Source: Paenibacillus barcinonensis (GTDB lineage Bacteria; Bacillota; Bacilli; Paenibacillales; Paenibacillaceae). Taken from it: a DNA stretch of 64,000 bases. Shown one piece after another: positions 8,172-16,163 of this stretch (within the stretch, counting starts at the first letter, position 1; each line of letters begins with the position of its first letter). Position numbers and translations under genes: made by a program. The stretch spans positions 372,001 through 436,000 of the forward strand of contig NZ_QJSW01000001.1 in assembly GCF_003217495.1 (NCBI RefSeq), read 5' to 3'. The notes under the pieces are model-generated. The model did not search any database and was not told the DNA's origin. It saw only the letters and a list, made by a program, of their open reading frames with translations.

Positions 8172-8393
8172 TTACTTCACAAACTTCGCGACCTTGGCGA
8201 GTACCTCTTCCTCCGAAGGCGCACTGATGTAGCGGCCATTAATGAATACAAAGGCACGCTTTGCACATGGGCCGCAATACGACTTGCAACCGATCTTAAT
8301 CTCTGTGCCTGGCGCCATTTTCTCCAGCTTGGGCACGATCGACTTCAATCGAATATGATTACATTTTTCGCATACGCGGATATCGTTAGCCAT
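8172..8393 (-). CDS. DUF1450 (YuzB-like) small cysteine-rich protein
   Basis: A 73-aa protein of the YuzB/DUF1450 family, function unknown. It has two cysteine clusters, VCEKCNH near residue 8 and GCKSYCGPC near residue 36, arranged like a metal or iron-sulfur site with a thioredoxin-like ferredoxin feel. The C-terminal helix carries the EEEVLAKV pattern. AAGGGGAAA precedes the ATG. It starts 21 nt after the HesB-like gene, so the two are almost certainly one operon, which fits a link to Fe-S or metal handling. Confidence 0.85.
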   Translation of the reverse strand: MANDIRVCEKCNHIRLKSIVPKLEKMAPGTEIKIGCKSYCGPCAKRAFVFINGRYISAPSEEEVLAKVAKFVK

Positions 8394-8414
8394 GGTTTCC
8401 CCTTCTTCGCTCCC

Positions 8415-8717
8415 TTAGTGGTCGCCGTGGTTACCCTTGGACGGATTCGTGATGACAAACCCTTCCTCAGGCAAGTAGAGGTAATCAATTTTGACGCCAT
8501 CCAGCATAGGTTGACCATTTTCCAAAATAACATCAATGCCTTTATCCGTAGATACCACGGTATCATTATCTCCTGGCGTATCCAGATCAAGTCCATAGTG
8601 AGCGTGATCTCCGTGCGCATGTGTAATCACAACACGCAATAATTTGCCTTCGTTCTCCGGCTTGTCCAGTTCAAGCTTCAGCACTTTCGCTGCATTACGA
8701 GTAATTTTGCAGTTCAT
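8415..8717 (-). CDS. HesB/IscA-fold protein lacking the conserved cysteines
   Basis: A 100-aa protein of the iron-sulfur biosynthesis (HesB/IscA) fold, recognisable from the GLDLDTPGDND segment and the DGVKIDYLYLPEEGFVITNP segment that matches the DYV-x-FxI-NPN strand of A-type carriers. Its only cysteine is Cys3. Where A-type carriers have cysteines it has histidines: HAHGDHAH mid-protein and a tail ending NHGDH. It is therefore unlikely to be a classical Fe-S carrier and is closer to the cysteine-less YneR-like branch. AGGAG lies 8 nt before the ATG. First gene of the pair with the YuzB-like protein. Confidence 0.78.
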   Translation of the reverse strand: MNCKITRNAAKVLKLELDKPENEGKLLRVVITHAHGDHAHYGLDLDTPGDNDTVVSTDKGIDVILENGQPMLDGVKIDYLYLPEEGFVITNPSKGNHGDH

Positions 8718-8785
8718 TCAATTCATCTCCTATATTGTCATTGCTGGTTTCAACAATTTCAGCATTCATTTGGACTCCAGCATCT

Positions 8786-8814
8786 ATTGTAAAGAAAGTT
8801 GCAACTATTCGCAA
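8786..8814 (-). promoter_or_regulatory. Sigma-A promoter of the HesB-like operon
   Basis: On the minus strand TTGCGA (8814-8809), 17-bp spacer, TACAAT (8791-8786), about 60 nt before the start codon at 8717. Confidence 0.6.
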
Positions 8815-8849
8815 TAACATTGATGTGAATAACCTGTAGAATCACGCTT

Positions 8850-8893
8850 GTTATAAAAAAATAAACAACGAACACCGTTCACGGCGCCCGTTG
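8850..8893 (-). terminator. Intrinsic terminator of the M14 peptidase gene
   Basis: On the minus strand a 12-bp stem (three G-U pairs) with tetraloop TGAA, CAACGGGCGCCG / CGGTGTTCGTTG, followed by a T-rich run. Confidence 0.75.
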
Positions 8894-8923
8894 CTGTACA
8901 GATCCATAAACCCTCTTTCGCGC

Positions 8924-10162
8924 TCATCGCTTAACAGAGCTTCCTTCTTCACGTAAGCCATGGGATAACAGTGCTGCCAGCAGCCTGCCTACTTCCACAC
9001 AGATGTCATCGAACTGCTCCACAGGCAGCGGATTCACGCCAAGACCCACCTCCACCGTAAAACCCGGCTTTCCAAACGTCTGAATGAACCAGTCCTTATA
9101 ACCGGCATCACTACCGCCAAGCTTCACTGCTTTATACCCCGAAGCTTTGGCCAGCTTGCGTGACAGCGGTGCACTCTCTCTCGGCTCCAGATCCCGATAA
9201 TTCCAGTAAATCTCTTGGCCTTGACTATGCAGGGAAACCACAGCCGCAAAATCATGCTGCTGTGTCCACTCCACAAGCGCCTGTGCCTCCGGTTCCGTTA
9301 AGGGCGCAGTTCCCGCATAATCCCGGGGTCCAGGCGAAGTAACCCCTCTACGCGCAACCTCCTCTTCCCAATGAGCAGGGAATTGATCGTTAAGATCCAC
9401 CCCGCGAATATTGGCCTTCCAATGCGTGAAGTGTGTACGACCACCGTTCCATTCGAGTAATTGGGACTCATATACATGATGATTCACCACCCCCTCCTGA
9501 ACCAGTTCTACCCCGTCTGGATTGACCATAGGCACGGCCCATAGTGTCGTTTCCTGCATCCAGCGCTTCGGATCGAATGAATGCCACATTGCATTGGAGT
9601 GATATGCCGCGGCATATTCTTCAATACACCTCATCAGCACCGGTGAAGTCAGCCATTCATTGGCATGAACCGATGCATTCACATGAACGTGGCGAGGACC
9701 ATTGCCGATTCGTACATAAGGCAGCGCTTTCCCCATCACACTTGTACCGATCGTGCCGGATTCAATGCAGGAATAACACGACTCCAATTGCTGTATGTCT
9801 TTCATGAGTTCACGATATCCATACTCACCTTTGATATTTATAACCCTGTTTCCTCCAGCCTCAGGAATATGAATGCAGCAACCACTCCAATCCTGTATAC
9901 CGGCAAGCTCGGGGTTCTGCTCACGCAGCCGCTCTTCTGTCAATCCGAAACGCAGTGCCGTTGTGTGCACAGTCTCTCCCGGTGGAACCGCATATCTGCG
10001 ACCCGTTCCTGGCATCACACGCAGCATCTGTCCAGCAAGCAAATAGGGCTGAGCCGCAGCTTCAGGATTCAGTGCACATAACAATTCCTCGGTCATCCGA
10101 TATGCGGAAGCAATCCGCGGCAGCGTATCTCCTTTTTTCACAATAATCCATTGCAGTTCCAT
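8924..10162 (-). CDS. LysM-M14 gamma-D-glutamyl-diamino acid endopeptidase
   Basis: A peptidoglycan peptidase that would cut the D-Glu to diaminopimelate bond. Two LysM repeats occupy about residues 5-100 (VKKGDTLPRIASAY and VPPGETVHTTALRFG). A zinc carboxypeptidase M14 domain follows: ligands His and Glu in VHANEW, third ligand His in VSLHSQG, and the catalytic Glu in FTVEVGLG. The frame opens 99 nt further upstream, but AAGGAGAG lies 5 nt before ATG 10162 and the extension has no domain, giving 412 aa. There is no signal peptide, as in related spore-formation enzymes that reach the forespore wall by other means. A TATAAT at 10228-10223 is a candidate -10. Single gene. Confidence 0.88.
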   Translation of the reverse strand: MELQWIIVKKGDTLPRIASAYRMTEELLCALNPEAAAQPYLLAGQMLRVMPGTGRRYAVPPGETVHTTALRFGLTEERLREQNPELAGIQDWSGCCIHIPEAGGNRVINIKGEYGYRELMKDIQQLESCYSCIESGTIGTSVMGKALPYVRIGNGPRHVHVNASVHANEWLTSPVLMRCIEEYAAAYHSNAMWHSFDPKRWMQETTLWAVPMVNPDGVELVQEGVVNHHVYESQLLEWNGGRTHFTHWKANIRGVDLNDQFPAHWEEEVARRGVTSPGPRDYAGTAPLTEPEAQALVEWTQQHDFAAVVSLHSQGQEIYWNYRDLEPRESAPLSRKLAKASGYKAVKLGGSDAGYKDWFIQTFGKPGFTVEVGLGVNPLPVEQFDDICVEVGRLLAALLSHGLREEGSSVKR

Positions 10163-10326
10163 ATTGCTCTCCTTCCCACAGACCCGTTTCTCCCTGTCCG
10201 GCTCTTGCCTGACCGTGTCTGTATTATACGTATGCGAGCCTGGTTGTCCGTCATGTGACATCGTTCGCAGACCCCTTGATAGGGAATTCCATTATGAAAC
10301 AAAGAATAGGAACACTCATAAAAACA

Positions 10327-10355
10327 CAAAAAAACGGACCTGTTCACCAGGTCCG
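10327..10355 (-). terminator. Intrinsic terminator of murI
   Basis: CGGACCTG / CAGGTCCG stem at 10335-10355 with a run of seven T on the minus strand, 37 nt after the murI stop. The 230-nt space up to the M14 peptidase otherwise holds only its promoter. Confidence 0.85.
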
Positions 10356-10391
10356 AAAATAGATAATTCCCTTATCACAAGCATATGCATA

Positions 10392-11207
10392 TTAGGATAA
10401 TTGTGTAACCTGCCAGACGACAGGTGTCTTGGAGATCTGCTCTCCGAGCCACTGCTTCGTAATGTTCTGGAACATGCGCGGATCACCTGTACAGAAAAAC
10501 TGATGAACAGGCGTTTCATCCCCGCTAGCCAGCTTGCGTTTATCATACAATATCGTACTGATCTCTCTGGCTGTTTCATCAGCTGAGCTGATAAGCTTCA
10601 CTTCTTGCCCCATCACATCCTGAATGGTGTCCATCAGAAACGGATAATGTGTACAGCCAAGAATAAGACAATCAATAGGCTGCCCTTTAATCTCTCCGAG
10701 CGCCTGGTCCACCGTATGGGTGGTATGTTCTGAACGAAATTCACCTTGCTCCACCAGAGGCACCAGCGCCGGACAAGCCTGACTGACCACATCTACATAT
10801 GGAGACAGCTGCTTGAGTGCCGATGTGTATGCTCCACTTCCGATGGTACCTACCGTTCCAATCACACCAATTCGTCCGGTTCGTGTTGCCATAATGGCTG
10901 CTCTTGCCCCCGGATGGATAACACCGATCACAGGCACATTCACCTTGGCCCGAATATATTCCAATGCGGCGGCTGTCGCGGTATTGCAGGCGATAACGAT
11001 AACTTTCGGATTGAACTGGATTAAAAAATCAACGATTTGCTCCGTAAATTGTTTCACTTGTTCGGACGAACGGGGTCCGTACGGTGTCCGGGCAGTATCT
11101 CCAAAATAAATGATCTTTTCCCGTGGGAGTTGGCGCATCACTTCCTTCGCAACCGTCAATCCCCCTACACCGGAGTCTAATATAGCAATAGCTTGCTGCA
11201 CGAACAC
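10392..11207 (-). CDS. murI: Glutamate racemase
   Basis: Interconverts L- and D-glutamate for peptidoglycan (and poly-gamma-glutamate) synthesis in the cytosol. The family signatures are complete: AILDSGVGGLTV at the N-terminus, YFGDTARTPYG, first catalytic Cys in ACNTATAAAL, second in LGCTHYPFL. The open frame begins at 11279, but AGAAGGAAG lies just before GTG 11207 and the protein from that codon (271 aa) matches the usual racemase length, so GTG 11207 is chosen; GTG 11201 is possible. Flanked by terminators on both sides, so monocistronic. Confidence 0.93.
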   Translation of the reverse strand: MFVQQAIAILDSGVGGLTVAKEVMRQLPREKIIYFGDTARTPYGPRSSEQVKQFTEQIVDFLIQFNPKVIVIACNTATAAALEYIRAKVNVPVIGVIHPGARAAIMATRTGRIGVIGTVGTIGSGAYTSALKQLSPYVDVVSQACPALVPLVEQGEFRSEHTTHTVDQALGEIKGQPIDCLILGCTHYPFLMDTIQDVMGQEVKLISSADETAREISTILYDKRKLASGDETPVHQFFCTGDPRMFQNITKQWLGEQISKTPVVWQVTQLS

Positions 11208-11404
11208 ACCGCTTCCTTCTTCATTAAATTCATTCTGATAACACAAATCAAAAAGCCTTTCACCTATAGTGCATCTCAAAAAGCCTTCTACCTACTCTAT
11301 GAACTTCCCGGCAAAAAGGTACCTACATCTTACCCGATTTCATCGCCGTGTTCAAATTCAGAGGCATACCGCCCATCGTCATGCAGCGCATGAACACACA
11401 ACAA

Positions 11405-11437
11405 AGCAGGCTTTGCTCCACAACGGGAAAGCCTGCT
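11405..11437 (-). terminator. Probable terminator of the YtxH gene
   Basis: AGCAGGCTTT / AAAGCCTGCT, 10-bp perfect stem with a 13-nt loop, then TTTGTTG on the minus strand. The rest of 11208-11468 shows nothing else I can name. Confidence 0.65.
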
Positions 11438-11468
11438 CATATCCATATACATTAAACCTGTTTATTTC

Positions 11469-11930
11469 TTAGCTCTGAGCCTTGGACTCATCAGCTACAG
11501 GGAGCTGAACAACGTTACCTGTACCTTGCTCTTCTGATACAGCTTCTGGAGCCAGACTTTGCTCCTGAACTTGCTCCTCAGCCTGAATCTCCTCAGTCTG
11601 AGCTTGATCTTGTGCCTGTTCTTCTAATTTGTCTGTATCCGTAATTGTGGCCGAGATTCGAATTTCCTTGCCATCCGACGAGCAGCGCCAGGACTGAATA
11701 TCCTTAATAACCACATCTGCTGTTTCCTTCACTTTGGATACAAGCTGCGAGCTTTGTTCCCCGACTTTGAAAGCCAGCTCCTGGCCTTTGTCCGATACCT
11801 GGCGAGCGCCATCTGTAATGTCCTGACGCAATTCACGTCCCGATTTAGGAGCAAGCAACAGTGCAGTGACAGAACCAACGACCGATCCGATTAAAGCGCC
11901 CCACAACAAGTTTTTGTTTGAATCCTTCAT
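11469..11930 (-). CDS. YtxH-domain general stress protein
   Basis: A 153-aa protein with an N-terminal hydrophobic YtxH segment (WGALIGSVVGSVTALLLAPKSG) that ends in the family hallmark APKSGRELR, followed by an amphipathic helical region and an acidic, Gln/Glu-rich tail. The fold resembles apolipophorin or seminal plasma-like coiled segments; function is unknown, and B. subtilis relatives belong to the sigma-B regulon. GGGAGAG lies 7 nt before ATG 11930; the upstream in-frame ATG at 11966 has no ribosome site. The tail from about residue 100 is low in complexity and probably disordered. Confidence 0.85.
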   Translation of the reverse strand: MKDSNKNLLWGALIGSVVGSVTALLLAPKSGRELRQDITDGARQVSDKGQELAFKVGEQSSQLVSKVKETADVVIKDIQSWRCSSDGKEIRISATITDTDKLEEQAQDQAQTEEIQAEEQVQEQSLAPEAVSEEQGTGNVVQLPVADESKAQS

Positions 11931-12114
11931 ATTTAATCTCTCCCTTGAGTTTGATTTCGGCATCAATCTGCACAGAGGCCATATGATCTGCTTTTCTGGG
12001 CTAATGCCTACTCTGTTGATGCATTATAAGCATAAAGGGCTTGATCTGACACTCCGAACTGGAAAAAAAGTGAACTCCCCCACTCCGGTTGAGATGGCCC
12101 ATCGCTATTTCATT

Positions 12115-13020
12115 TTATCGAACGGACTGCTGCTCAGCCACAGCATGCTCTTCTCCCGGATTCAGATCAATGACATATCGCCCTGGTGCGATTAAAGCAG
12201 TCTGATGCTCACAGCGCCAGCGACGCCCACCAGATGAGCCTAATGTCTGACCATCCTGAAGCACATCTCCCTGATCAAATATGTAATACGCAGCGCCAAG
12301 TAGCGTCTGGGCAACGGTATCCGGCTCAAGGCCTCTAAAGTGACATTGTACATCCGGCACACCAAGAGCTGATAAACCGACTGTATCCATCACGAGTTCA
12401 CGTTGCTCCTCCGTGCCTCCTGCCTGATACATCCGCACATTCATCGCTGCATAGAGGTGTTCCTCACGCTTCTGCGACAGGACATAACCTTCAGGCTCAA
12501 CCAGCTTGTCGCTGCCATACCAGTAAATTGCATCACATTCTAACGTATCCAACACAGCCAGTACCGCCTTCTGGAACAAATCCAGACGTTTCTTACGCGG
12601 CATGGCAGCAGTAAAGAGATCATGAATACGAATTGCGTACCTCGCTGAAGCTACAGCCTGTCCCGCCTCAGGCCAGTGCCAGGCTTGCTGCAGCGCCCCC
12701 GCAAAACGATTACGCTCTTTAATCTCATGCACCGGAAGGATACAAGTCTGAGCCGGAATGCTTCCTTCCTGAAAAGCAACCTTGTGCTCCAGATGATAGA
12801 AGAGGAGCATTTCTTGCAAATCGTGCTCATTCTCCCCCTGCTTGACATCCAGTCGGCCTTGTCCTGTACGTTTAATCAACGCCTCCTGCAACATATGCCG
12901 ATTCAGCTCCGGTCGCTCTCTGAACAGAAATTCAACCATGTATACGGGGTGAAAACCCGAAGCGAGCTCATCCCCTTCACGATTGCCTGAACTAGTTTCT
13001 TTGGATTCTTCATTCTCCAT
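12115..13020 (-). CDS. DUF4261 domain protein
   Basis: A 301-aa soluble protein. The region ALLGAAYYIFDQGDVLQDGQTLG near residues 235-260 is the part I recognise as DUF4261; earlier residues contain HPVYMVEFLF and CDAIYWYGSDKLVEPEGY, also typical. No catalytic motif is evident and the biochemical role is unknown. The first 20 residues are Glu/Ser-rich and poorly conserved. GAGGGAAG precedes the ATG. It starts 17 nt after the YutE-like gene and is the third gene of a compact minus-strand operon with the 36-aa membrane protein at 13517. Confidence 0.75.
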   Translation of the reverse strand: MENEESKETSSGNREGDELASGFHPVYMVEFLFRERPELNRHMLQEALIKRTGQGRLDVKQGENEHDLQEMLLFYHLEHKVAFQEGSIPAQTCILPVHEIKERNRFAGALQQAWHWPEAGQAVASARYAIRIHDLFTAAMPRKKRLDLFQKAVLAVLDTLECDAIYWYGSDKLVEPEGYVLSQKREEHLYAAMNVRMYQAGGTEEQRELVMDTVGLSALGVPDVQCHFRGLEPDTVAQTLLGAAYYIFDQGDVLQDGQTLGSSGGRRWRCEHQTALIAPGRYVIDLNPGEEHAVAEQQSVR

Positions 13021-13037
13021 ACTGCTTCCCTCATTCC

Positions 13038-13493
13038 TTACTCGGTCCCTTGGCCTTCATTTCCCTGAAAAGGACCAAGTTCTTTTTCCACATAAGTGCT
13101 GACCTGACTGGAGAATTGTTCTAAAATCTCCGGCAATATTGAGCTTAGCGGATGAAGCGCTTCACGCTGCCAGCTGTAATAGTCTTGCACGAGCGGTTTA
13201 CGCAATAAGACAAGCTCGCGCAAAGCCTCATACGTGGATTCATCAAACACCTTTTCTTCGTAGTTGATTTGAATGATATCATCGTAACTGCTTGCATCTC
13301 TCATAATGAAGCCGTCAATGAGATAACTGCCCACATCGGTCACAATCTCGATAGCCAGATGCAGACAGCGCTCCTGTACCATTCCTAACACCAGACCCCC
13401 ATCCCATGCTTGTACAGCATGCCTGAGGGCTTCCGCCACTTCCGGTACAGCATGAAGCCGGCGAGCGATCTGGTCCCTATTCACATAATACAT
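13038..13493 (-). CDS. YutE-like DUF86/HepT-fold protein
   Basis: A 151-aa all-helical protein of the DUF86 family related to HepT RNases. In HepT toxins the active site is an R-x(4-6)-H motif followed by Tyr; here the equivalent segment reads LRKPLVQDYYSW, with Gln where the His is expected. No MntA-type nucleotidyltransferase antitoxin gene is adjacent. It is therefore better read as a housekeeping YutE relative than as a toxin. AGGAAG lies before the ATG at 13493. Upstream is the 36-aa membrane protein (23 nt gap), downstream DUF4261 (17 nt gap). Confidence 0.8.
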   Translation of the reverse strand: MYYVNRDQIARRLHAVPEVAEALRHAVQAWDGGLVLGMVQERCLHLAIEIVTDVGSYLIDGFIMRDASSYDDIIQINYEEKVFDESTYEALRELVLLRKPLVQDYYSWQREALHPLSSILPEILEQFSSQVSTYVEKELGPFQGNEGQGTE

Positions 13494-13516
13494 TCATTCA
13501 CTTCCTGTTCAGTGAG

Positions 13517-13627
13517 TTATCTATTTCGTTTGCCTCTGCGCTTGAGCCAGAAGATCATAACAGGGCACGCGATCAGAAACACGATAAAAATATATAAAAA
13601 TTCCATAACGTCTCTTAAATCGCTCAT
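13517..13627 (-). CDS. 36-aa single-pass membrane microprotein
   Basis: A short frame with good coding signs: AAAGGGGAA lies 6 nt before ATG 13627, and the product has an acidic N-terminus (MSDLRDVMEF), one hydrophobic helix (FLYIFIVFLIACPVMIFWL) and a strongly basic tail (KRRGKRNR), a standard N-out/C-in membrane microprotein. It ends 23 nt before the YutE-like gene and appears to lead the operon with YutE and DUF4261. I do not recognise the family. It could tether or regulate a neighbour; that is a guess from context. Confidence 0.6.
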   Translation of the reverse strand: MSDLRDVMEFLYIFIVFLIACPVMIFWLKRRGKRNR

Positions 13628-13667
13628 GCAGATTCCCCTTTAAACCCATAGTAGAATGTTTAACTTA

Positions 13668-13955
13668 TTAGAACTCATAGTCAACAGCGATGGATTGCTC
13701 TCTAACTTCGTTCATATATTTGATAACATCCTGATGAAGAGGGTGAACCTGGTACGCCTGAAGATCTTCCAGCGAAGCAAACTCCGCAGTTAATGAAATG
13801 TCGAATGATCTGTCTGAGCGCAAGACGTCAATTCCTACATCAAGCGAGATCAGAACATCAATCTTGCCTTCCAGATTACGAAGAACCTGGGCAGCAGCTT
13901 CAATAGTTTCTGCAGAGCGATCTTTCATTTTGAACAGGACAATATGTTTAATCAT
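13668..13955 (-). CDS. Dabb-family stress-responsive A/B barrel protein
   Basis: A 95-aa dimeric alpha/beta barrel protein. The N-terminus MIKHIVLFKMKD and the FASLEDLQAYQVHPLHQ segment are the standard Dabb signatures. Members include stress proteins and small cyclases or decarboxylases; no function can be assigned here. The start is set at ATG 13955, preceded by GAGGTG at about 9 nt; the open frame to 14018 adds a non-homologous N-terminus. It lies between the holin-like gene and the microprotein operon, with spacing that allows separate transcription. Confidence 0.87.
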   Translation of the reverse strand: MIKHIVLFKMKDRSAETIEAAAQVLRNLEGKIDVLISLDVGIDVLRSDRSFDISLTAEFASLEDLQAYQVHPLHQDVIKYMNEVREQSIAVDYEF

Positions 13956-14081
13956 CTGGCCAAACACCTCGTTTGATTTAATATAGTTGGATGTTATTGC
14001 AATGTTTCGTGTATCCAAAATATATCATATCACTCTTTAATACGGAAGGATGCCTGCATGGTTTCCCTAACATCGAAAAAA

Positions 14082-14648
14082 TTATTCTGGCGGGCCCTTG
14101 CCCGATTCCGGCTGCGGAACAGAAGCTGCCCTCCCGTTCTCTGGTTTCTCCTCTTCCTTGCCGGGTGTCCCAACATTTTCTGTATCATGCTCTGCAGGTG
14201 AATACATATTTGTGGAAGACTCCAGCGGCTTGGCCCATTCGCGGTCAGGCAAACGCCCTTGTTCCTCCTGCTTCTTAAGCACAGCTATGGCCTGTCTAAG
14301 CTTGTTAGGTAGTGGCAAGCCTATTTTGGCGTAATTCTCAGTAATCGAGATCAATTCATTCACAAGATAAAAGTAAATAGCACCACCTTTGATAATGTCA
14401 GTTCCCATAATCAGATCAATGCGGTGAGCCAGCAGAACAATCGTCAACATCAATCCCTTACGCGCGATCCCCCAGAAGCCAATATTACTATTGAGTCCCG
14501 TTCCCGTCCTCACAGCCGCCGCCAGACCTGTAATGTAATCAACAGCCATAGCAATTGCGAGCAAACTAAGCAGCTGATCCCAGCCTCCAAAAGCAAACGT
14601 TACAAACGCACCTGAAATGGCAGTAAACGTACTCACCGCTGGACTCAC
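14082..14648 (-). CDS. Phage-type holin family (Holin_4_1) membrane protein
   Basis: About 188 aa. Three or four hydrophobic segments in the first 110 residues (SLLAIAMAVDYITGLAAAVR, the first-loop signature of toxin-secretion/phage-lysis holins, then MLTIVLLAHRIDLIMG and AIYFYLVNELISITEN) are followed by a hydrophilic tail rich in Glu/Pro. No phage gene, endolysin or att site is near, so this is a domesticated chromosomal holin of the type seen near autolysins. GTG 14648 is preferred over GTG 14657 because the GGGAG site is too close to the latter. The tail differs from phage holins and is probably cytosolic. Confidence 0.78.
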   Translation of the reverse strand: MSPAVSTFTAISGAFVTFAFGGWDQLLSLLAIAMAVDYITGLAAAVRTGTGLNSNIGFWGIARKGLMLTIVLLAHRIDLIMGTDIIKGGAIYFYLVNELISITENYAKIGLPLPNKLRQAIAVLKKQEEQGRLPDREWAKPLESSTNMYSPAEHDTENVGTPGKEEEKPENGRAASVPQPESGKGPPE

Positions 14649-14896
14649 GTTCCTCACCTCTCCCTTGTTTTCTTTTCCTCCGGGTACCCTTCAACTTCGC
14701 CTGGAGTACCCTACAATATATGTGAGAATGAGAGATTGTGACAGTTCAACTGCCTTGCAGAGGATGCGGATTTATCATTTCAGATTTGCGCATATCAGAG
14801 TCCATTCATATCAAAAAAATTATATTCAGGAATGAACGTTCAGAGATATAAACAGCGTGATGTAAGCAAAAAAACACATAAAAGTCCCAAAGACCT

Positions 14897-14925
14897 ATAG
14901 TTAGTTCTATAGAACTATTTTTTAT
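14897..14925. promoter_or_regulatory. Perfect 14-bp palindrome with competing hairpins
   Basis: AGTTCTATAGAACT (14903-14916) is a perfect palindrome. The flanks ATAGTT and AACTAT, and CTATAG on the left, allow alternative overlapping hairpins, and ATTTTTTATT follows. The stretch 14649-15127 has no gene. This element could be an operator for the HTH gene at 15128 or an orphan terminator. Confidence 0.35.
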
Positions 14926-15074
14926 TGAATACTGCACAAATCATTCCATCATTTTTAGTGAATCATTGTAATCTAGGAATATACTAGGATGTGTTTAACA
15001 TGAAGTCTAGTTCATAGTTCCCTCTTTCATCTGAGACAGCACTCTTTCGGTTTTAAATCAGGTAAATGGGACAC

Positions 15075-15103
15075 TTGAAGTACCTCTTTTTTTATTGTAG
15101 TAT
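15075..15103 (+). promoter_or_regulatory. Sigma-A promoter of the duplicated-HTH gene
   Basis: TTGAAG (15075-15080), 17-bp spacer, TAGTAT (15098-15103); start of transcription would be only about 18 nt before ATG 15128. Confidence 0.5.
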
Positions 15104-15127
15104 TTGGTTAAAAAAATCGGAGGAAAT

Positions 15128-15715
15128 ATGCCTAATCAACCAGAACAACATTCCATCCAGGCGTGGTCTCTGATCAACCGTAAATATTTGGGAAAAGGTG
15201 TCCGCGTCAAGCGGTTCCGTAAACCGACACGCTGTCAAATCCGCAATCGTGTTCTTCTTGCCGTGCTGATGGCCAACGATATTAAATTGTCTCAGCTCGC
15301 CGAAGATCTCTCGATCTCCTCACGCAGTGTAAGCGCGTGGGTGTATGAAGGGCGAATACCCGGCAGCACCAATCTGGACAAAACCTGTCAGTTGCTTGGC
15401 TATCCGCGGCATATTCTCTTTAATGAAGAAGTCGTGCGTAACAGTCCTGTTATCTGTCAACCCGAGCCATCACGCTTTATGAAGCGAACGGTCACCCGCT
15501 CACCGGTGAGTAACCGTATTCTGACTGGCCTGTGTATGGTCCATGATTTGTCGGTGACAGATGTCAGCCACTGGATCGGGGTTCACCCCGGCACTTTCCG
15601 CAAATGGCTGCATCAGGGAACGCTGCCTTCTGCCGCGTTTCAGGAACAAGCGGAGCAATTTTTCCGCATCCCGAAAACTATTTTGTTCGCAGATGTGATT
15701 CTGAAAAAATCGTAA
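15128..15715 (+). CDS. DNA-binding protein with two tandem HTH repeats
   Basis: A 195-aa basic protein I cannot assign to a named regulator. Two halves of about 64 residues align: NRVLLAVLMANDIKLSQLAE in the first half matches NRILTGLCMVHDLSVTDVSH in the second. Each half continues through a recognition-helix-like segment (SSRSVSAWVYEGRIPG; HPGTFRKWLHQGTLPS) and ends with P-x-x-ILF. It thus looks like an internal duplication of a Cro/XRE-like helix-turn-helix unit, able to bind DNA as one chain. CGGAGG lies 5 nt before ATG 15128. It has its own promoter and terminator, so it is monocistronic. Confidence 0.72.
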   Translation: MPNQPEQHSIQAWSLINRKYLGKGVRVKRFRKPTRCQIRNRVLLAVLMANDIKLSQLAEDLSISSRSVSAWVYEGRIPGSTNLDKTCQLLGYPRHILFNEEVVRNSPVICQPEPSRFMKRTVTRSPVSNRILTGLCMVHDLSVTDVSHWIGVHPGTFRKWLHQGTLPSAAFQEQAEQFFRIPKTILFADVILKKS

Positions 15716-15743
15716 GCGATCATGACTTAAACAGCGAACAGCC

Positions 15744-15783
15744 AAAAAGCTTTGTCTCCCGCAGGGAAGGCAAAGCTTTTTTT
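15744..15783 (+). terminator. Intrinsic terminator after the HTH gene
   Basis: AAAAAGCTTTG / CAAAGCTTTTT, 11-bp perfect stem, 16-nt loop, T-run. Confidence 0.85.
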
Positions 15784-15960
15784 AAATACAAATTCGGCAC
15801 GCCCTGAACTTCCAGTTATAACGGATGCATAGTTTCCCCGCAAATACCACAAAATGATATCACACAGCGAAGGTATGACTACATATTCTAAACGCCGAAG
15901 TACAAGAACGAAAGCTGCTTACATCTGCTGTATACTCTGATCCAGGAAATAGGTGAAACG

Positions 15961-16158
15961 ATGAAGTCACACAAACCGATAGGTCTCTCACTCGGCTTTC
16001 TTGCAGGCACCACGTTAGGAAGCGGAATTGCATTTCTGTTACGCTTGGCTCCATACCCGTTAATGTGCTGTGTTGCCTTATGTGGCTTGGCTGGAATGGT
16101 ATCCGGTCTGCTCACCGCTATGATCAGGCAGAACCGTATCCAGAAACAGGAGTCCTGA
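15961..16158 (+). CDS. 65-aa two-helix membrane protein
   Basis: Small hydrophobic protein of unknown family. Two membrane segments (LSLGFLAGTTLGSGIAFLL and LMCCVALCGLAGMVSGLLTA) are joined by a short loop with a Cys-Cys pair, followed by a basic C-terminus. The glycine spacing in both helices suggests tight helix packing. AGGTGAAACG precedes the ATG. A bidirectional terminator follows at once. No neighbour suggests a role. Confidence 0.6.
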   Translation: MKSHKPIGLSLGFLAGTTLGSGIAFLLRLAPYPLMCCVALCGLAGMVSGLLTAMIRQNRIQKQES

Positions 16159-16163
16159 ATACA

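Noticed and set aside
13038..13493. HepT/MntA toxin-antitoxin pair
   Set aside because: The active-site His is Gln and no nucleotidyltransferase gene is adjacent.
14082..14648. Holin gene as evidence for a prophage
   Set aside because: No terminase, capsid, integrase, endolysin or att site nearby; flanking genes are ordinary chromosomal ones.
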